Positions 1 to 8,697 of a DNA stretch of 64,000 bases are shown here, in pieces. Position 1 is the first letter of the stretch; every line of letters starts with the position of its first letter. Position numbers and translations under genes: made by a program. The notes under the pieces are model-generated. The model worked only from the letters and a program-made list of their open reading frames with translations, was not told the DNA's origin and made no database searches. The stretch is from Tubulanus polymorphus (Eukaryota > Nemertea > Palaeonemertea > Tubulaniformes > Tubulanidae), in assembly GCF_964204645.1 (NCBI RefSeq), contig NC_134026.1:12056450-12120449 (forward strand), written 5' to 3'.

Positions 1-879
1 TTTATATATTTCCCTAGTAAAATTTCGATCGTATCCTTTGTCAAATATCTTTTTATACTTAGATATTCTAACATTTTGGCCAACTTTAAATTTAGGTTCA
101 CCAAAATCATCTACAAGAAATGCTCCATATAAATTATTCCAAACAATTTCAGCATTTTCAGGTTTTCTAGCATCAATAGGTTTCATTCCAATAGAAGAAT
201 GATAAGAATTATTATATCCTTCTATCAATTTTGGTAAAACATCAATCCATTTAAAAGTATTATTTGCTGTAAAATATTTCCACATTCTTGTTCTTAATGT
301 TCTATTAAATCGTTCAACAACTGCTGCTTTTTTATCCGATTTTGTTGAAAAATATTTAATATTATGATTGTCTAAGAGTTCATGAACAAGTGAATTATCA
401 AACTCTTTTCCATCATCAAATTGTATTTTTTCTGGTTTTAGTTTATCATCCGAAAGAAATTTTCTTAAAACATTTGATGTTTGTACAGCATCTTTTCTAT
501 AAAGTGGGAAACTCCATACATAACGACTAAAAATATCAATTATAATCAATAACCACCAATAATCATCATTATCTTCCTTAACATTTTTCGTATCAATTAA
601 ATCTCCTTGCCACTGTTGATCTACATAACTTACCATAGTTTTACGAGTTTTATATTTTCTAACAATTTTTTTATGTGTTGTGTATGTTGGTTGTTCTAAC
701 ATAAATTCATTTATATCTTTATATTTAATTAAATTGTGTGGGATTATCTTATCTAATTTATCTTGTTTTACTTTACGCCATATATTTTTGGTAGAAGAAT
801 AAGCAACCGAACTCTCAGGGTTGTAATATAAATTTCTTAAATATTGTTCTTTAGTATTAGGAGTTTTTTTACCTCCCAT
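1..879 (-). CDS. Polinton DDE integrase (rve family), 3' end cut by window edge
   Basis: This protein would insert the viral DNA into host chromosomes by retroviral-type strand transfer. The frame is open for 293 codons from an ATG at 879 to base 1. The catalytic core shows D93 in QWQGDLID, D155/D156 in QFDDGKEFDN and E189 in AVVERFNRTLRTR, the spacing expected of a D,D-35-E enzyme. A basic segment near residues 265-293 (KFKVGQNVRISKYK) matches the SH3-like region that precedes the chromodomain in Polinton integrases; the chromodomain itself would lie left of the window. The start is supported by the shared upstream promoter element. No stop or frameshift is seen, in contrast to the polymerase. 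It lies next to the capsid gene, with 30 bases between them. Confidence 0.93.
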   Translation of the reverse strand, partial: MGGKKTPNTKEQYLRNLYYNPESSVAYSSTKNIWRKVKQDKLDKIIPHNLIKYKDINEFMLEQPTYTTHKKIVRKYKTRKTMVSYVDQQWQGDLIDTKNVKEDNDDYWWLLIIIDIFSRYVWSFPLYRKDAVQTSNVLRKFLSDDKLKPEKIQFDDGKEFDNSLVHELLDNHNIKYFSTKSDKKAAVVERFNRTLRTRMWKYFTANNTFKWIDVLPKLIEGYNNSYHSSIGMKPIDARKPENAEIVWNNLYGAFLVDDFGEPKFKVGQNVRISKYKKIFDKGYDRNFTREIYK

Positions 880-899
880 TTATATATCGTTAATTTTAA
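880..899 (-). promoter_or_regulatory. Late-type promoter element of integrase
   Basis: Read in the gene's direction it is AAAATTAACGATATATAAATG ending at the start codon's ATG, with a weakened T run but the intact TATATAAATG core shared by the other genes. Confidence 0.55.
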
Positions 900-909
900 C
901 TTTATATTT

Positions 910-2157
910 CTAATATTGAATACTATCTAATTGGGAATTTACAATATTTAATTGTGCATCAGATATAATATAAATGTGCATTTTAAAATTTTTGTCTCCT
1001 CTTTTCTTTTTCATGAATAATTGTATTCCATCTTTAGTGTTCTGTAGTTTTTTTCCAGAACCATGTAATGAATTATCCTCTGTTGTTCTAAAATCTAACC
1101 ATAATGCATATTTATTGCCGGTATAATAATCAATTTGATTAATATTACAATTTTCAAATGATTTTACTTTTTCATTCATAAAATGTTTTCTAATTTCTGG
1201 CCATTGATTAATCATTCTCATTCCTTGACAAAATATTTTATTTGCTATTCCTTCGATAGTTATTTCTACTTTTGTTATTTCAGGATTATAATAATTATCT
1301 ACCTTTATTGCGCCATTAGTATATGTTGCAATGGTAAAAAATATTAATATACCTTTAATAGATCTTCTTGGGAAGTTAATATTCTCATTAATTATTTCAT
1401 CATTTGCATTAATAGTTACAGTTTTAAATTTATCAATATAATCATATAATAATGAAAATCCTTGATTGTATTGAGTTTGAATTGTGCTAGCAATATTTTC
1501 ATTAGTTACTGTGTTATATTCTAAACATATATTCGATAATTTATAACCCATATCTTTAACAACGCTAGATAATACAATTTCATTTACAGGAGCAAATGTT
1601 ATCTCAAATATAATATCTTCTTGAATTGCGTATTTATATAAAGGTGCATTATTATTTATCAATTCAAAGTCTAATGGAATTTTATATTTGCTTCCATAAA
1701 TCTTTTTAATCAAATTATCTGTGGCACGAGTTACTATTGCGTCATTAGCTCCTGATCTTAATTTATTATGGTTTTCCGATTGAATACCCTGAAATACCAT
1801 ATTATTTCTATTTTCATTAGTTAACCATAAATCTTTATAATGCATAAATAAATTATAATCATCTAATGAGAAAACTGTTTCTGGACCAATCTTTATTGTT
1901 AATTTTTTAATCAAATATCTCCCAACATTATCGACAACATAATTATTATCATAACCAGTTACTTTTATATCGGCTGATAAATAAATACTATTTGGAACAT
2001 AAAAAGTATTTTGTGTTAATCTAGGAATTGTAACATATAAAGTTTCATCGGGATTAATATTTGAAGGCTTATGTGTAATTATATGATGTGATCTTTCTGC
2101 TTTAATAGCATTAGATATTCTAGAAATCTTAGAAGGACTTATAAAACTCCCACTCAT
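910..2157 (-). CDS. Polinton major capsid protein (double jelly-roll, hexon-like)
   Basis: The 415-residue protein should form the pseudo-hexameric capsomers of the virion. The N-terminal stretch (around residues 37-62) with NPDETLYVTIPRL and FYVPNSIYLSADIKV is the typical first strand region of Polinton/adintovirus major capsid proteins. The middle has repeated beta-rich stretches and the C-terminus ends in FKMHIYIISDAQLNIVNS, as in the second jelly roll. These assignments rest on remembered family features, not an alignment. The frame is complete and uninterrupted and uses TGG for tryptophan. The ATG at 2157 is fixed by the promoter element directly upstream. It sits between the integrase and the coiled-coil/membrane gene, all transcribed leftward. 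Confidence 0.85.
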   Translation of the reverse strand: MSGSFISPSKISRISNAIKAERSHHIITHKPSNINPDETLYVTIPRLTQNTFYVPNSIYLSADIKVTGYDNNYVVDNVGRYLIKKLTIKIGPETVFSLDDYNLFMHYKDLWLTNENRNNMVFQGIQSENHNKLRSGANDAIVTRATDNLIKKIYGSKYKIPLDFELINNNAPLYKYAIQEDIIFEITFAPVNEIVLSSVVKDMGYKLSNICLEYNTVTNENIASTIQTQYNQGFSLLYDYIDKFKTVTINANDEIINENINFPRRSIKGILIFFTIATYTNGAIKVDNYYNPEITKVEITIEGIANKIFCQGMRMINQWPEIRKHFMNEKVKSFENCNINQIDYYTGNKYALWLDFRTTEDNSLHGSGKKLQNTKDGIQLFMKKKRGDKNFKMHIYIISDAQLNIVNSQLDSIQY

Positions 2158-2183
2158 TTATTTAACAAAAAAATTAATTATTT
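2158..2183 (-). promoter_or_regulatory. Late-type promoter element of capsid gene
   Basis: In gene direction it reads TAATTTTTTTGTT followed by AAATAAATG at the start codon, one of the clearest copies of the shared element. Confidence 0.7.
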
Positions 2184-2197
2184 ATTTTTAATCATGT

Positions 2198-2854
2198 TTA
2201 CTTGATATTTTTTGATATCATATTCACTAACCCAAAAATAATAGCAGTTGCAACTGTAATTAAAAATAAAATAATATGTTCAGCAGCAAAGTTAAGAATA
2301 TTCCCAGCAGATTTCAATATAAAACCAACAATTGATGCAATAATTCCTGGTAAAGCTGAAGCAGATTTTTTAAATAGTTCCCATAAATAATTTGCTAATT
2401 TCTTTAAACCATCTTTAACTTTATCTTGTATAGAATTATTACCTGGGGGTTTATCTGGTTTATTTGGAGTAGGAGTAGATTTCAAAGAATTTGATATTGC
2501 TAAACCAATTGTTGTAAATAACATAGTTACAGCTGTTAGAATTGAAAGAATTGTTATTCCTTCTAATTTAAATAATAACTTTATTCTATCTTTTAATGAT
2601 ATTTCAGAATTTGGTTTAATCAACAAATCTTTAAAAATAACTTTTAATCTATTAATATTATAATCATATGATTCTAATAATAATTTAATTTCTTCTTTCT
2701 GTACTTCTAAATTATCTTTTAAATTATTAATTTCTTTTTCTAAACGTAATTCTTTTTGCCTATATTCTATTTCATCAATTACTTGATGATCTAAATCAGA
2801 CTTTAGTTGTTCTATTTCTTTATTTGCATTAGTTAATTCTTTTTCCAAATACAT
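2198..2854 (-). CDS. Coiled-coil and membrane protein of Polinton, possibly the 3' part of the gene starting at 3629
   Basis: The 218-residue frame starts with a charged heptad-like region (about residues 1-65, rich in E, K and L) predicted to be a coiled coil. A hydrophobic segment follows near 98-122, then a Pro-rich linker, and two more hydrophobic segments near 163-185 and 192-213. It could be a membrane-anchored virion or assembly protein; I do not recognise its family. Its ATG overlaps the end of the upstream frame by 26 bases, and the usual promoter element is missing in front of it. Together with the upstream frame lying one base off, this suggests a single original gene from 3629 to 2198 that later suffered a frameshift. 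Confidence 0.6.
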   Translation of the reverse strand: MYLEKELTNANKEIEQLKSDLDHQVIDEIEYRQKELRLEKEINNLKDNLEVQKEEIKLLLESYDYNINRLKVIFKDLLIKPNSEISLKDRIKLLFKLEGITILSILTAVTMLFTTIGLAISNSLKSTPTPNKPDKPPGNNSIQDKVKDGLKKLANYLWELFKKSASALPGIIASIVGFILKSAGNILNFAAEHIILFLITVATAIIFGLVNMISKNIK

Positions 2855-3629
2855 AAATTTTTTGATCTCTTATACTTTTATTATGTGCAATTTTATCAGC
2901 TTCATTTCTTATACTAATAATTTCTCTAATTGCTTCATCAGAAAATATATTTAAATCTTCTAATTGTTGATCTGTTGCATCAAGTAATCCATTCGGTAAA
3001 AGTTTTTCAATTAGAACTTTATTTGATTTAAGTTTACTAGTTTTAGAAGTTTTATTCTGTTCAGAAGTTGTTTCTGTTTTTGATTTCTTTTTGATTATTT
3101 CAAATAATTCATTAATTCTTTGTTTAAATACGTCTATATCATTATCAGTTAATTCTTGTTTTATAACATCAGTTATTACATTACTATTACTTATTCTTTT
3201 AATTCTATCTGGATCTAATTTTCTCAAAGTTAATTTTGTTATTATTTTTTTTTAATAAGTGATATCAATATAATAATCATCTTTCAAACGATAATAACAT
3301 TTACCATTATCTAAAAATTTTAATTGATCTGCTAAAAGTCCAACGTCTTCATCATTTATGTTAAGTTTAGATTTTTCAATTAAATCTTCTAATTTAGGTA
3401 TTTTGTTTAAATTATCTAATTCTTGTTTTACTAAATCTGGGTCTAAATTTTCAGGATTTAATTGTGATTCTGAATTTTTAATATAATCAGGCATATTTAA
3501 ATTATTATTATATTCTGGCTCATTGCCATCATTAAAACTTGTTTCACTAAAATCAGGTTGTTGTTCATCAGTTATACCAGGTTCATCAAAAGGATCCATT
3601 CCAATATCTTCTCCACCTTCTACATCCAT
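2829..3629 (-). pseudogene. Acidic Polinton protein of unknown function, split by an in-frame stop at 3252-3254
   Basis: The first 125 codons from the ATG at 3629 encode a very acidic, Asn-rich, likely disordered protein (MDVEGGEDIGMDPFDEPG at the start). After a TAA at 3252-3254 the same frame stays open to 2829, encoding a helical, lysine-rich segment with no plausible ATG and no promoter element of its own. The simplest reading is one gene of about 266 codons with a nonsense lesion. The frame may continue, through a frameshift near 2850, into the coiled-coil/membrane part at 2854-2198. No family is recognised. Confidence 0.6.
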
Positions 3630-3652
3630 TTATATAATAAAAAAATTAAAAT
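3630..3652 (-). promoter_or_regulatory. Late-type promoter element
   Basis: In gene direction it reads TTAATTTTTTTATT followed by ATATAAATG at the start codon at 3629. Confidence 0.7.
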
Positions 3653-3693
3653 TTAAGATATAATATTCCTCCTATAACAATTCCTATACAAGT

Positions 3694-5036
3694 TTAAGCT
3701 AATTTAGTATTTTCATGTAATTTATTATCATTATCAGTTTTAATTATATCATGTTGAATATTATCAGTTTTAATATTTTCTGTACTATTGTAATCTTTTA
3801 TTTTGGAATCATTATCCAATTTAATATTCTTAGTTTTAGTTTCTGTTGATTGAATATGTTTTTTATTTTTTTCACTTTCCATTAATTTTGGAGCAGTAAT
3901 TATCTTTTTATTTATATCATTCAATCCAAATGAATTATTTATTGTTGCAGTTTTAATTAGATTATTATAACCAATTATATTTCCCATCTTTAATACTAAA
4001 TCATTAGAAATAATTAATAGATTAGGGCCTATACAATAATTTAATCTAATATGTGATTTATCTAAATAATTTTGATATCTTACAATGTTTTCTGGAATCG
4101 ATCTATTTTTATCATTATAAATGGAATCTTCAAATAATACTTTAAATTGTTTCTGCGTATCAAATGATGTATTTAAATTTCCAATTATTGGGGATCTTGT
4201 TTCAACTTGCGCACCTAAAATACATATCAAATAAGTTCTAATAGATTGATTTATTCTTTGTATACCTGATTGTGTAAAACCTTCATTATTTTCTAAAATG
4301 AAATAAACCCAACCATTATTGTTTTCTTGTTTTAAATTATCATAAAATGTCGGTAATTTATTGAAATTTAATGTTTCTAAATCATTTGTTTCTATTTTAC
4401 CATAACCTCATTTATTACTATAGATGTTATAAAAACTATTAAATGGTATGGAAGTGCACAATATTCTGCAATCTTTTTAGGGCAAGGAAGTGATCTTATT
4501 GTTCCAATTTTTGTTCTAAAATCAGAATTATTTATATCTATATTAAATTCATTACAAATTTTATAAAACTTTGATAAATTAATATTATTATCTTATTCTT
4601 TAAAATACCTAGATCCTGGTAAAGCGCACTCTAATTCATTTAATATTATTCTGATTTGAAAGTATGTATGAAATCTAAATAAACTTTGAATTAATTTATA
4701 TTTAGAATTATTCAAATGATCATTCCAACTAATTCCACAACCTGTTGTTGCACAATAAACAGCAAAATTTAATTGGTTTTGCCAATACTTCATATTAGAT
4801 TTTAATAACCATTGTTTTTCATCTTTCAATTTTTTAATATTAATTAAATATACATGAAATATATTTTCCATCTTTGCATTAAAATTATTAGTTTCAGTAA
4901 CATAAATTTCTAAATTAGTTAGTAATGAATCTAAAACTTCATTTCTATATGTAATATCTTTATTAAAATCTATTGCTGGAATATTATATTTAATTGATTT
5001 ATTATATTGGAAAGCTTTTGGAAAACTATCTACCAT
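3694..5036 (-). pseudogene. Conserved Polinton protein of unknown function, broken
   Basis: An ATG at 5036 with a good promoter element opens 147 codons that include CATTGCGISW and a helical stretch FRFHTYFQIRIILNELE. A TAA at 4593-4595 interrupts the frame, which then continues. A frameshift near 4450 moves it into the frame of the segment ending at 3694, where a TGA lies at 4408-4410. The last part contains GFTQSGIQRINQSIRTY and ILGAQVETR. The order of these words matches, from memory, a conserved Polinton protein of about 400 residues found in other invertebrate copies; its role is unknown to me and this should be checked by profile search. The C-terminal 60 residues are low-complexity and Lys/Asp/Thr-rich. 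Confidence 0.6.
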
Positions 5037-5060
5037 TTATATAATTAAAAAATTAATAAT
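5037..5060 (-). promoter_or_regulatory. Late-type promoter element overlapping the next gene's stop codon
   Basis: In gene direction it reads TTATTAATTTTTTAATT followed by ATATAAATG. The TAA that begins the motif is the stop codon of the upstream gene (5053-5055). Confidence 0.7.
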
Positions 5061-5487
5061 TCATTAATTCTTTTAATAATTTATCTTGTTCTTCAACTGT
5101 TATATGACCATTTAAACTTATTATATAATCTAGTGTATTCTTTAATTTATTAATTCCTTTTATATTAGTTTTAATTTTTTCTTTATTACTTTTTATATTT
5201 AATTTTGAACTTATACCAGTTAATACACTTGAACTTAATCCTAATACACCAATTGAAATAGCTAAAGGTGTTAATGGGCTGAATATTGCTAAAAATGTTA
5301 TTACAGAACTAATTGTAACCGAACCACTTATAATCAAATAATATATAATTTTACTTTTTAAATATTTTTTCTTTTTTATCTTTAAGTCACTTTCAAATTC
5401 TAATATTTGTTTTTCTAAATATGTTTTTAATTTAGTTTTATTTATATCATGAGGAATAATATCAATACTATCAACTTTATCTTCCAT
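5053..5487 (-). CDS. Small Polinton membrane protein with two hydrophobic helices
   Basis: The 144-residue protein has a basic, charged N-terminal region, then two adjacent hydrophobic helices at about residues 47-68 and 72-95 joined by a Pro-containing turn (SPLTPLAIS). A Lys-rich C-terminal helical tail follows. It looks like a membrane-inserted hairpin protein, perhaps of the virion inner membrane or for host-membrane permeabilisation; this is inference. I recognise no family. The frame is intact, preceded by a strong promoter element, and its own stop codon forms part of the next gene's promoter. Confidence 0.65.
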   Translation of the reverse strand: MEDKVDSIDIIPHDINKTKLKTYLEKQILEFESDLKIKKKKYLKSKIIYYLIISGSVTISSVITFLAIFSPLTPLAISIGVLGLSSSVLTGISSKLNIKSNKEKIKTNIKGINKLKNTLDYIISLNGHITVEEQDKLLKELMNY

Positions 5488-5508
5488 TTATTTAGAAAAA
5501 AAATTACT
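5488..5508 (-). promoter_or_regulatory. Late-type promoter element
   Basis: In gene direction it reads TAATTTTTTTTCTAAATAAATG up to the start at 5487. The upstream gene's TAG stop (5507-5509) abuts it. Confidence 0.72.
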
Positions 5509-5929
5509 AATTAGTAAATTTATATGCTACAAATATAACAATAACTGTTCCACCTAAAATCCAAATTATTTCATATTTCTGTTGTTCTTTACTTGGGGTG
5601 TAATAATCTGATAATTTAGGTTTGTATTGATGTAATTTTTCTTTATTTGTTACGGCGTTATATAAACTCATTGCATCATCAACTGATTGAAAATCTCTAT
5701 GTGAAATCTTCTGATCATATAATTCTTTATTGATGTAATCCATATAGTTTTGCCTCCTTTCTCTATATTCTTCTGCTGCTTTATTGTATTTCTCTAATGC
5801 TAAGTTATGTCTTCTTTGTTCTCCTAATGAACTATTTTTATCAATATGTTTAAATAAATATCCACCACCAGTAAATGCTAAAGCGTTAACAATTGCCGAT
5901 CCTATAATAGTTATAATTGCAGAAGCCAT
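5507..5929 (-). CDS. Small Polinton protein with terminal membrane segments
   Basis: The 140-residue protein begins with a hydrophobic, glycine-rich segment (about residues 1-26, with GSAIVNALAFTGGGYLF). A long charged helical middle follows (residues 35-80, YNKAAEEYRERRQNY), and a single transmembrane helix (about 118-137) closes the protein. The Gly-rich N-terminus is reminiscent of small virion membrane proteins, but no family is assigned. The frame is intact, and start and stop both sit against promoter elements, so it is very likely a real gene. Confidence 0.65.
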   Translation of the reverse strand: MASAIITIIGSAIVNALAFTGGGYLFKHIDKNSSLGEQRRHNLALEKYNKAAEEYRERRQNYMDYINKELYDQKISHRDFQSVDDAMSLYNAVTNKEKLHQYKPKLSDYYTPSKEQQKYEIIWILGGTVIVIFVAYKFTN

Positions 5930-5951
5930 TTATTTAGTAAAATAATTACGC
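5930..5951 (-). promoter_or_regulatory. Late-type promoter element
   Basis: In gene direction it reads TAATTATTTTACTAAATAAATG up to the start at 5929. Confidence 0.68.
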
Positions 5952-5953
5952 AT

Positions 5954-6175
5954 TTATATGGGAGGAATATATTTTTGTTTTTCCAAATAATCAATAGTTA
6001 AATTAGATAAAGTAATTGCTAATGTTAATTTTAAAATATCATTTATATCAAATCTATCAACATTAACACTTCCCATTTTAAATACTTTTTTTAATACCAT
6101 TGAATAACCAACAGTTCCAACTGATAGTAATGCGCCATTATATAATCCAGTTATTATCCACTTATTATCACTCAT
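5954..6175 (-). CDS. Short Polinton protein, probably membrane-associated
   Basis: The 73-residue frame has a moderately hydrophobic N-terminal half (about residues 8-32, ITGLYNGALLSVGTVGYSMVL) and a second amphipathic helix (48-62) before a basic end. No family is recognised. It is supported as a gene by the upstream promoter element and its close fit between neighbours. Confidence 0.55.
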   Translation of the reverse strand: MSDNKWIITGLYNGALLSVGTVGYSMVLKKVFKMGSVNVDRFDINDILKLTLAITLSNLTIDYLEKQKYIPPI

Positions 6176-6198
6176 TTATTTATCAAAAAAAAATACTA
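6176..6198 (-). promoter_or_regulatory. Late-type promoter element containing the upstream gene's stop
   Basis: In gene direction it reads AGTATTTTTTTTTGATAAATAAATG with the TGA inside the motif serving as stop of the preceding gene at 6183-6185. Confidence 0.7.
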
Positions 6199-6533
6199 TC
6201 ATCAAAATATTTAGTTAACTTATTTACGATTAATTCAACATTTATTTCATTACTAGTTTCATTTGTATATATTTCAATTATTATTTTTTTAATATCATCG
6301 ATGATAAAATCTTCAGCTAATTCATAAAATCTTAAAGATTCTCTAATTAAATTAGTAATCTTTTCTACATTTAAAGTTTCTTTATCTATTGTTTTTTCAT
6401 ACTCAAATGTTGTTTCATTTGAAAATGCAATATTTTTGATATGTGTAATTACATCATTAATGTTAAATTTCATTTCTTTCTCACGTTTAAAATCAAATCC
6501 AAAACATATACTCGGTCCAACAGTTATATTCAT
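6183..6533 (-). CDS. Small Polinton protein of unknown function
   Basis: The 116-residue protein is soluble-looking, acidic and mostly helical, with no membrane segment. Its C-terminus (NVELIVNKLTKYFDDSIFF) is hydrophobic and aromatic. I recognise no family. The frame is intact; the stop codon is embedded in the next gene's promoter, and its own start follows a clear promoter element, so translation from 6533 is well supported. Confidence 0.6.
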   Translation of the reverse strand: MNITVGPSICFGFDFKREKEMKFNINDVITHIKNIAFSNETTFEYEKTIDKETLNVEKITNLIRESLRFYELAEDFIIDDIKKIIIEIYTNETSNEINVELIVNKLTKYFDDSIFF

Positions 6534-6556
6534 TTATATAGTGAAAAAATTACTCT
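6534..6556 (-). promoter_or_regulatory. Late-type promoter element overlapping a stop codon
   Basis: In gene direction it reads TAATTTTTTCACTATATAAATG. Its first TAA is the stop codon of the minor-capsid gene at 6550-6552. Confidence 0.72.
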
Positions 6557-7312
6557 TTACATCTTATAACTAATTCATAAATTACGGGAAAGTTATTCAA
6601 ATCAATTAAATAACCATTATGATTTCTTATTTCTAATTTAAAATTATTGAAATGTGGAATACAAGGTTTGAAATCATATTCAGTTAAATTATAATTTATT
6701 TGAGTTCCAAATTGTTTGACATTTTTTAATGGTAAAATATTTAATAAACCAGAATTACAAATTGTATCTTTAGTTGCTTCAAATGTTTTTGTTGGGTCAA
6801 TCAAATTGCAATAAATATAAAAATGTGTAAAAGGTATTAAGTTTGATCTACCTTCTGCGTATGCTGTAACAATATCTGGGTTAATTCCTAACAGTTTACC
6901 TAAAGGTTTTCTTACTTTAAATTTAAATTGTTCGTCATTAGCTAACCTAATCTTTATTTTATTAGAACTATCACTTTTTAAAATTCTAATACTAAATCCG
7001 GAATCACTTCCTAATTTAGCTCGAGCTTTTCTATTAATTTTTTGTGCTAATGTATCTAAACTATATAATCCTGGTTTTAAATATATATATAAAAAACCAT
7101 TTATTCCTTTTTTTGTAAAAGATTGAAAAAATTAAATGTTCTAGACTTTTATCCTTTATATTATAAAAAGAATTACATAAACTTATATTAACTAATTTTA
7201 AATCTACACAATTCTTAAATTCTCTATTTAATTGAACTAGTAAATTATGTGATTTATAATTTGTAAGTTTTCTAGAATCAACAAATATTCTGTATTCTTT
7301 TAATTCTACCAT
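6550..7312 (-). pseudogene. Minor capsid (penton-like) protein of Polinton, frameshifted
   Basis: From the ATG at 7312 the protein starts MVELKEYRIFVDSRKL and shows an N-terminal beta-rich domain. A one-base shift near 7130, in a T/A homopolymer stretch, separates it from the rest, which reads on to 6550. The second part has YIYLKPGLYSLDTLAQKIN, a lipocalin-like middle and a C-terminal single-jelly-roll ending FKLEIRNHNGYLIDLNN. That end pattern (L.I.DxxGxLIDLNxxP..xELxI) is characteristic of Polinton, virophage and adintovirus vertex proteins. Total length is about 250 codons. It would occupy the fivefold vertices of the capsid. The lesion lies in a homopolymer, so a sequencing error is possible. 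Confidence 0.7.
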
Positions 7313-7340
7313 TATTTATAACATAAACAAATTACCGCTC
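7313..7340 (-). promoter_or_regulatory. Late-type promoter element of penton gene (divergent pair, left)
   Basis: In gene direction it reads GGTAATTTGTTTATG followed by TTATAAATAATG, a variant with one extra base before the ATG. Confidence 0.55.
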
Positions 7341-7354
7341 ATCACTAAAAATTA

Positions 7355-7380
7355 ATTTTAATAAAATTTTTCCTAAATAA
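7355..7380 (+). promoter_or_regulatory. Late-type promoter element of the plus-strand gene (divergent pair, right)
   Basis: The plus strand reads AATAAAATTTTTCCTAAATA and then AATG at 7381. The same motif in the opposite orientation shows it follows transcription direction, not local base composition. Confidence 0.7.
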
Positions 7381-8697
7381 ATGGATGAGAAGATAGCATG
7401 CGAAATTTGTGGTGAACTTCTAAGAAAAAGTAATATGGCTCGACATATGAAAAAACATGATGAAAATTATAAACCCCCTAAACTAAACTGTCCAAAATGT
7501 AATAAATTATTCTCAAGAAATTATGTTAAAAAACATTCAGAGAAGTGTAAAATTAATGGCGCAACGGCTAATGTTGATAGTAATGAAAGTAATAGTAATT
7601 CTGCTGAAGTTGAACCTGAAATTATTTGGAAAAGACCTTTCTTATTCTATGACAAGGATAATATAAAAGATCATATCTGTGAGCCTTGTCAAGTAAAATA
7701 TAGCCCTGAAAATAAAGAAGATTGGGAGAATCATCAATTTCGTAAAGCACATATAGATAAAATTTCTAATAAATTTGAAACTGAATTCAATGAAAGAAAA
7801 AATAATTTATTAGAAAAAATAAAATATGAGAAAACGTTACCAGATAATAAAGAAACAGTTGAAAAGTTAGAAAAACAATATAATGAATTAACAAGAAAAA
7901 CATATTATTGTAAATATTGTCAATTGATTATTACAACAAGTAATTCAAATCTACATAATAGAACAATAAAACATAAAGAAAACGTAAGAAAATACCAAGA
8001 GCTTAATGAAGATCTATTACCAATACATTATAAACAAAAATGCCCACAATGTAGTTATGCAACCTTAAGACAAGAAGGTACTGTGTTATTTTGTAATGAA
8101 TGTGGATGGCAAAAGAATTTATGGAGTGAAGAAAAAACTAGAAATTTTCTCATAGATCCAAAATTAAATTATCTAGATGAAATTTTTAAAATATTTTCTA
8201 TAGAAGATCATACACCAGAATATATGCAATGGCTTGAAAAAATGAAAATAATAGAAAATAAAAATGGTGAAATAACTAAAAAAGATATTATAAAAACAAT
8301 TATTCCGTCAACATTTAACACAAAACCAAAGAAAATGTATTTATATTTATTATTTAACGATTATTATGAAAAACCTAAATTAACAAAAGAAGATATGAAA
8401 AATATAAAAAAAATATTCAAACAAATATTAATGTATCATTTGGAAAATAGAATAACAGATTCAATAAATTATGAATTCTTTTTAAATAAGATTGTAGATT
8501 ATTTATACATAGATATTATAATTCCATTTGATGAATTAACAAACAAAAAGAAACAAAGAGAGCGAGATGAAATGTGGAACAAGATAGAACTTTATTTAAA
8601 TAAGAAAAATGAAATGGAAGAAGAACCTAAACAATTAAATGAAAATGAAGAAGCCAATAGTGATTTCGAGTATGATGATATTGATTTTATGTTTTAA
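7381..8697 (+). CDS. Zinc-finger protein with VLTF3-like zinc ribbon and C-terminal domain
   Basis: The 438-residue protein has C2H2-like fingers at C7/C10/H22/H26, C37/C40/H52/C56, C100/C103 with His near 118-124 and C177/C180 with His near 192-198. A four-cysteine zinc ribbon follows at C221/C224/C238/C241. Residues 250-375 then show a helical domain with GEITKKDIIKTI, KMYLYLLFNDYYEKPKLT and INYEFFLNKIVDYL. Ribbon plus this order (short helix, YYE...LT segment, conserved Y..xLxK end) resembles poxvirus/NCLDV late transcription factor 3. The assignment is from memory and needs a profile search. The C-terminus is very acidic and ends in YDDIDFMF. It is the only plus-strand gene, fully intact, and it overlaps the polymerase stop by 3 bases tail to tail. 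It may activate the shared late-type promoters. Confidence 0.6.
   Translation: MDEKIACEICGELLRKSNMARHMKKHDENYKPPKLNCPKCNKLFSRNYVKKHSEKCKINGATANVDSNESNSNSAEVEPEIIWKRPFLFYDKDNIKDHICEPCQVKYSPENKEDWENHQFRKAHIDKISNKFETEFNERKNNLLEKIKYEKTLPDNKETVEKLEKQYNELTRKTYYCKYCQLIITTSNSNLHNRTIKHKENVRKYQELNEDLLPIHYKQKCPQCSYATLRQEGTVLFCNECGWQKNLWSEEKTRNFLIDPKLNYLDEIFKIFSIEDHTPEYMQWLEKMKIIENKNGEITKKDIIKTIIPSTFNTKPKKMYLYLLFNDYYEKPKLTKEDMKNIKKIFKQILMYHLENRITDSINYEFFLNKIVDYLYIDIIIPFDELTNKKKQRERDEMWNKIELYLNKKNEMEEEPKQLNENEEANSDFEYDDIDFMF

Noticed and set aside
6550-7312. Two separate genes instead of one frameshifted penton gene
   Set aside because: The second frame has no ATG or promoter element, and the pieces align to one protein layout; a sequencing error in the homopolymer remains possible.
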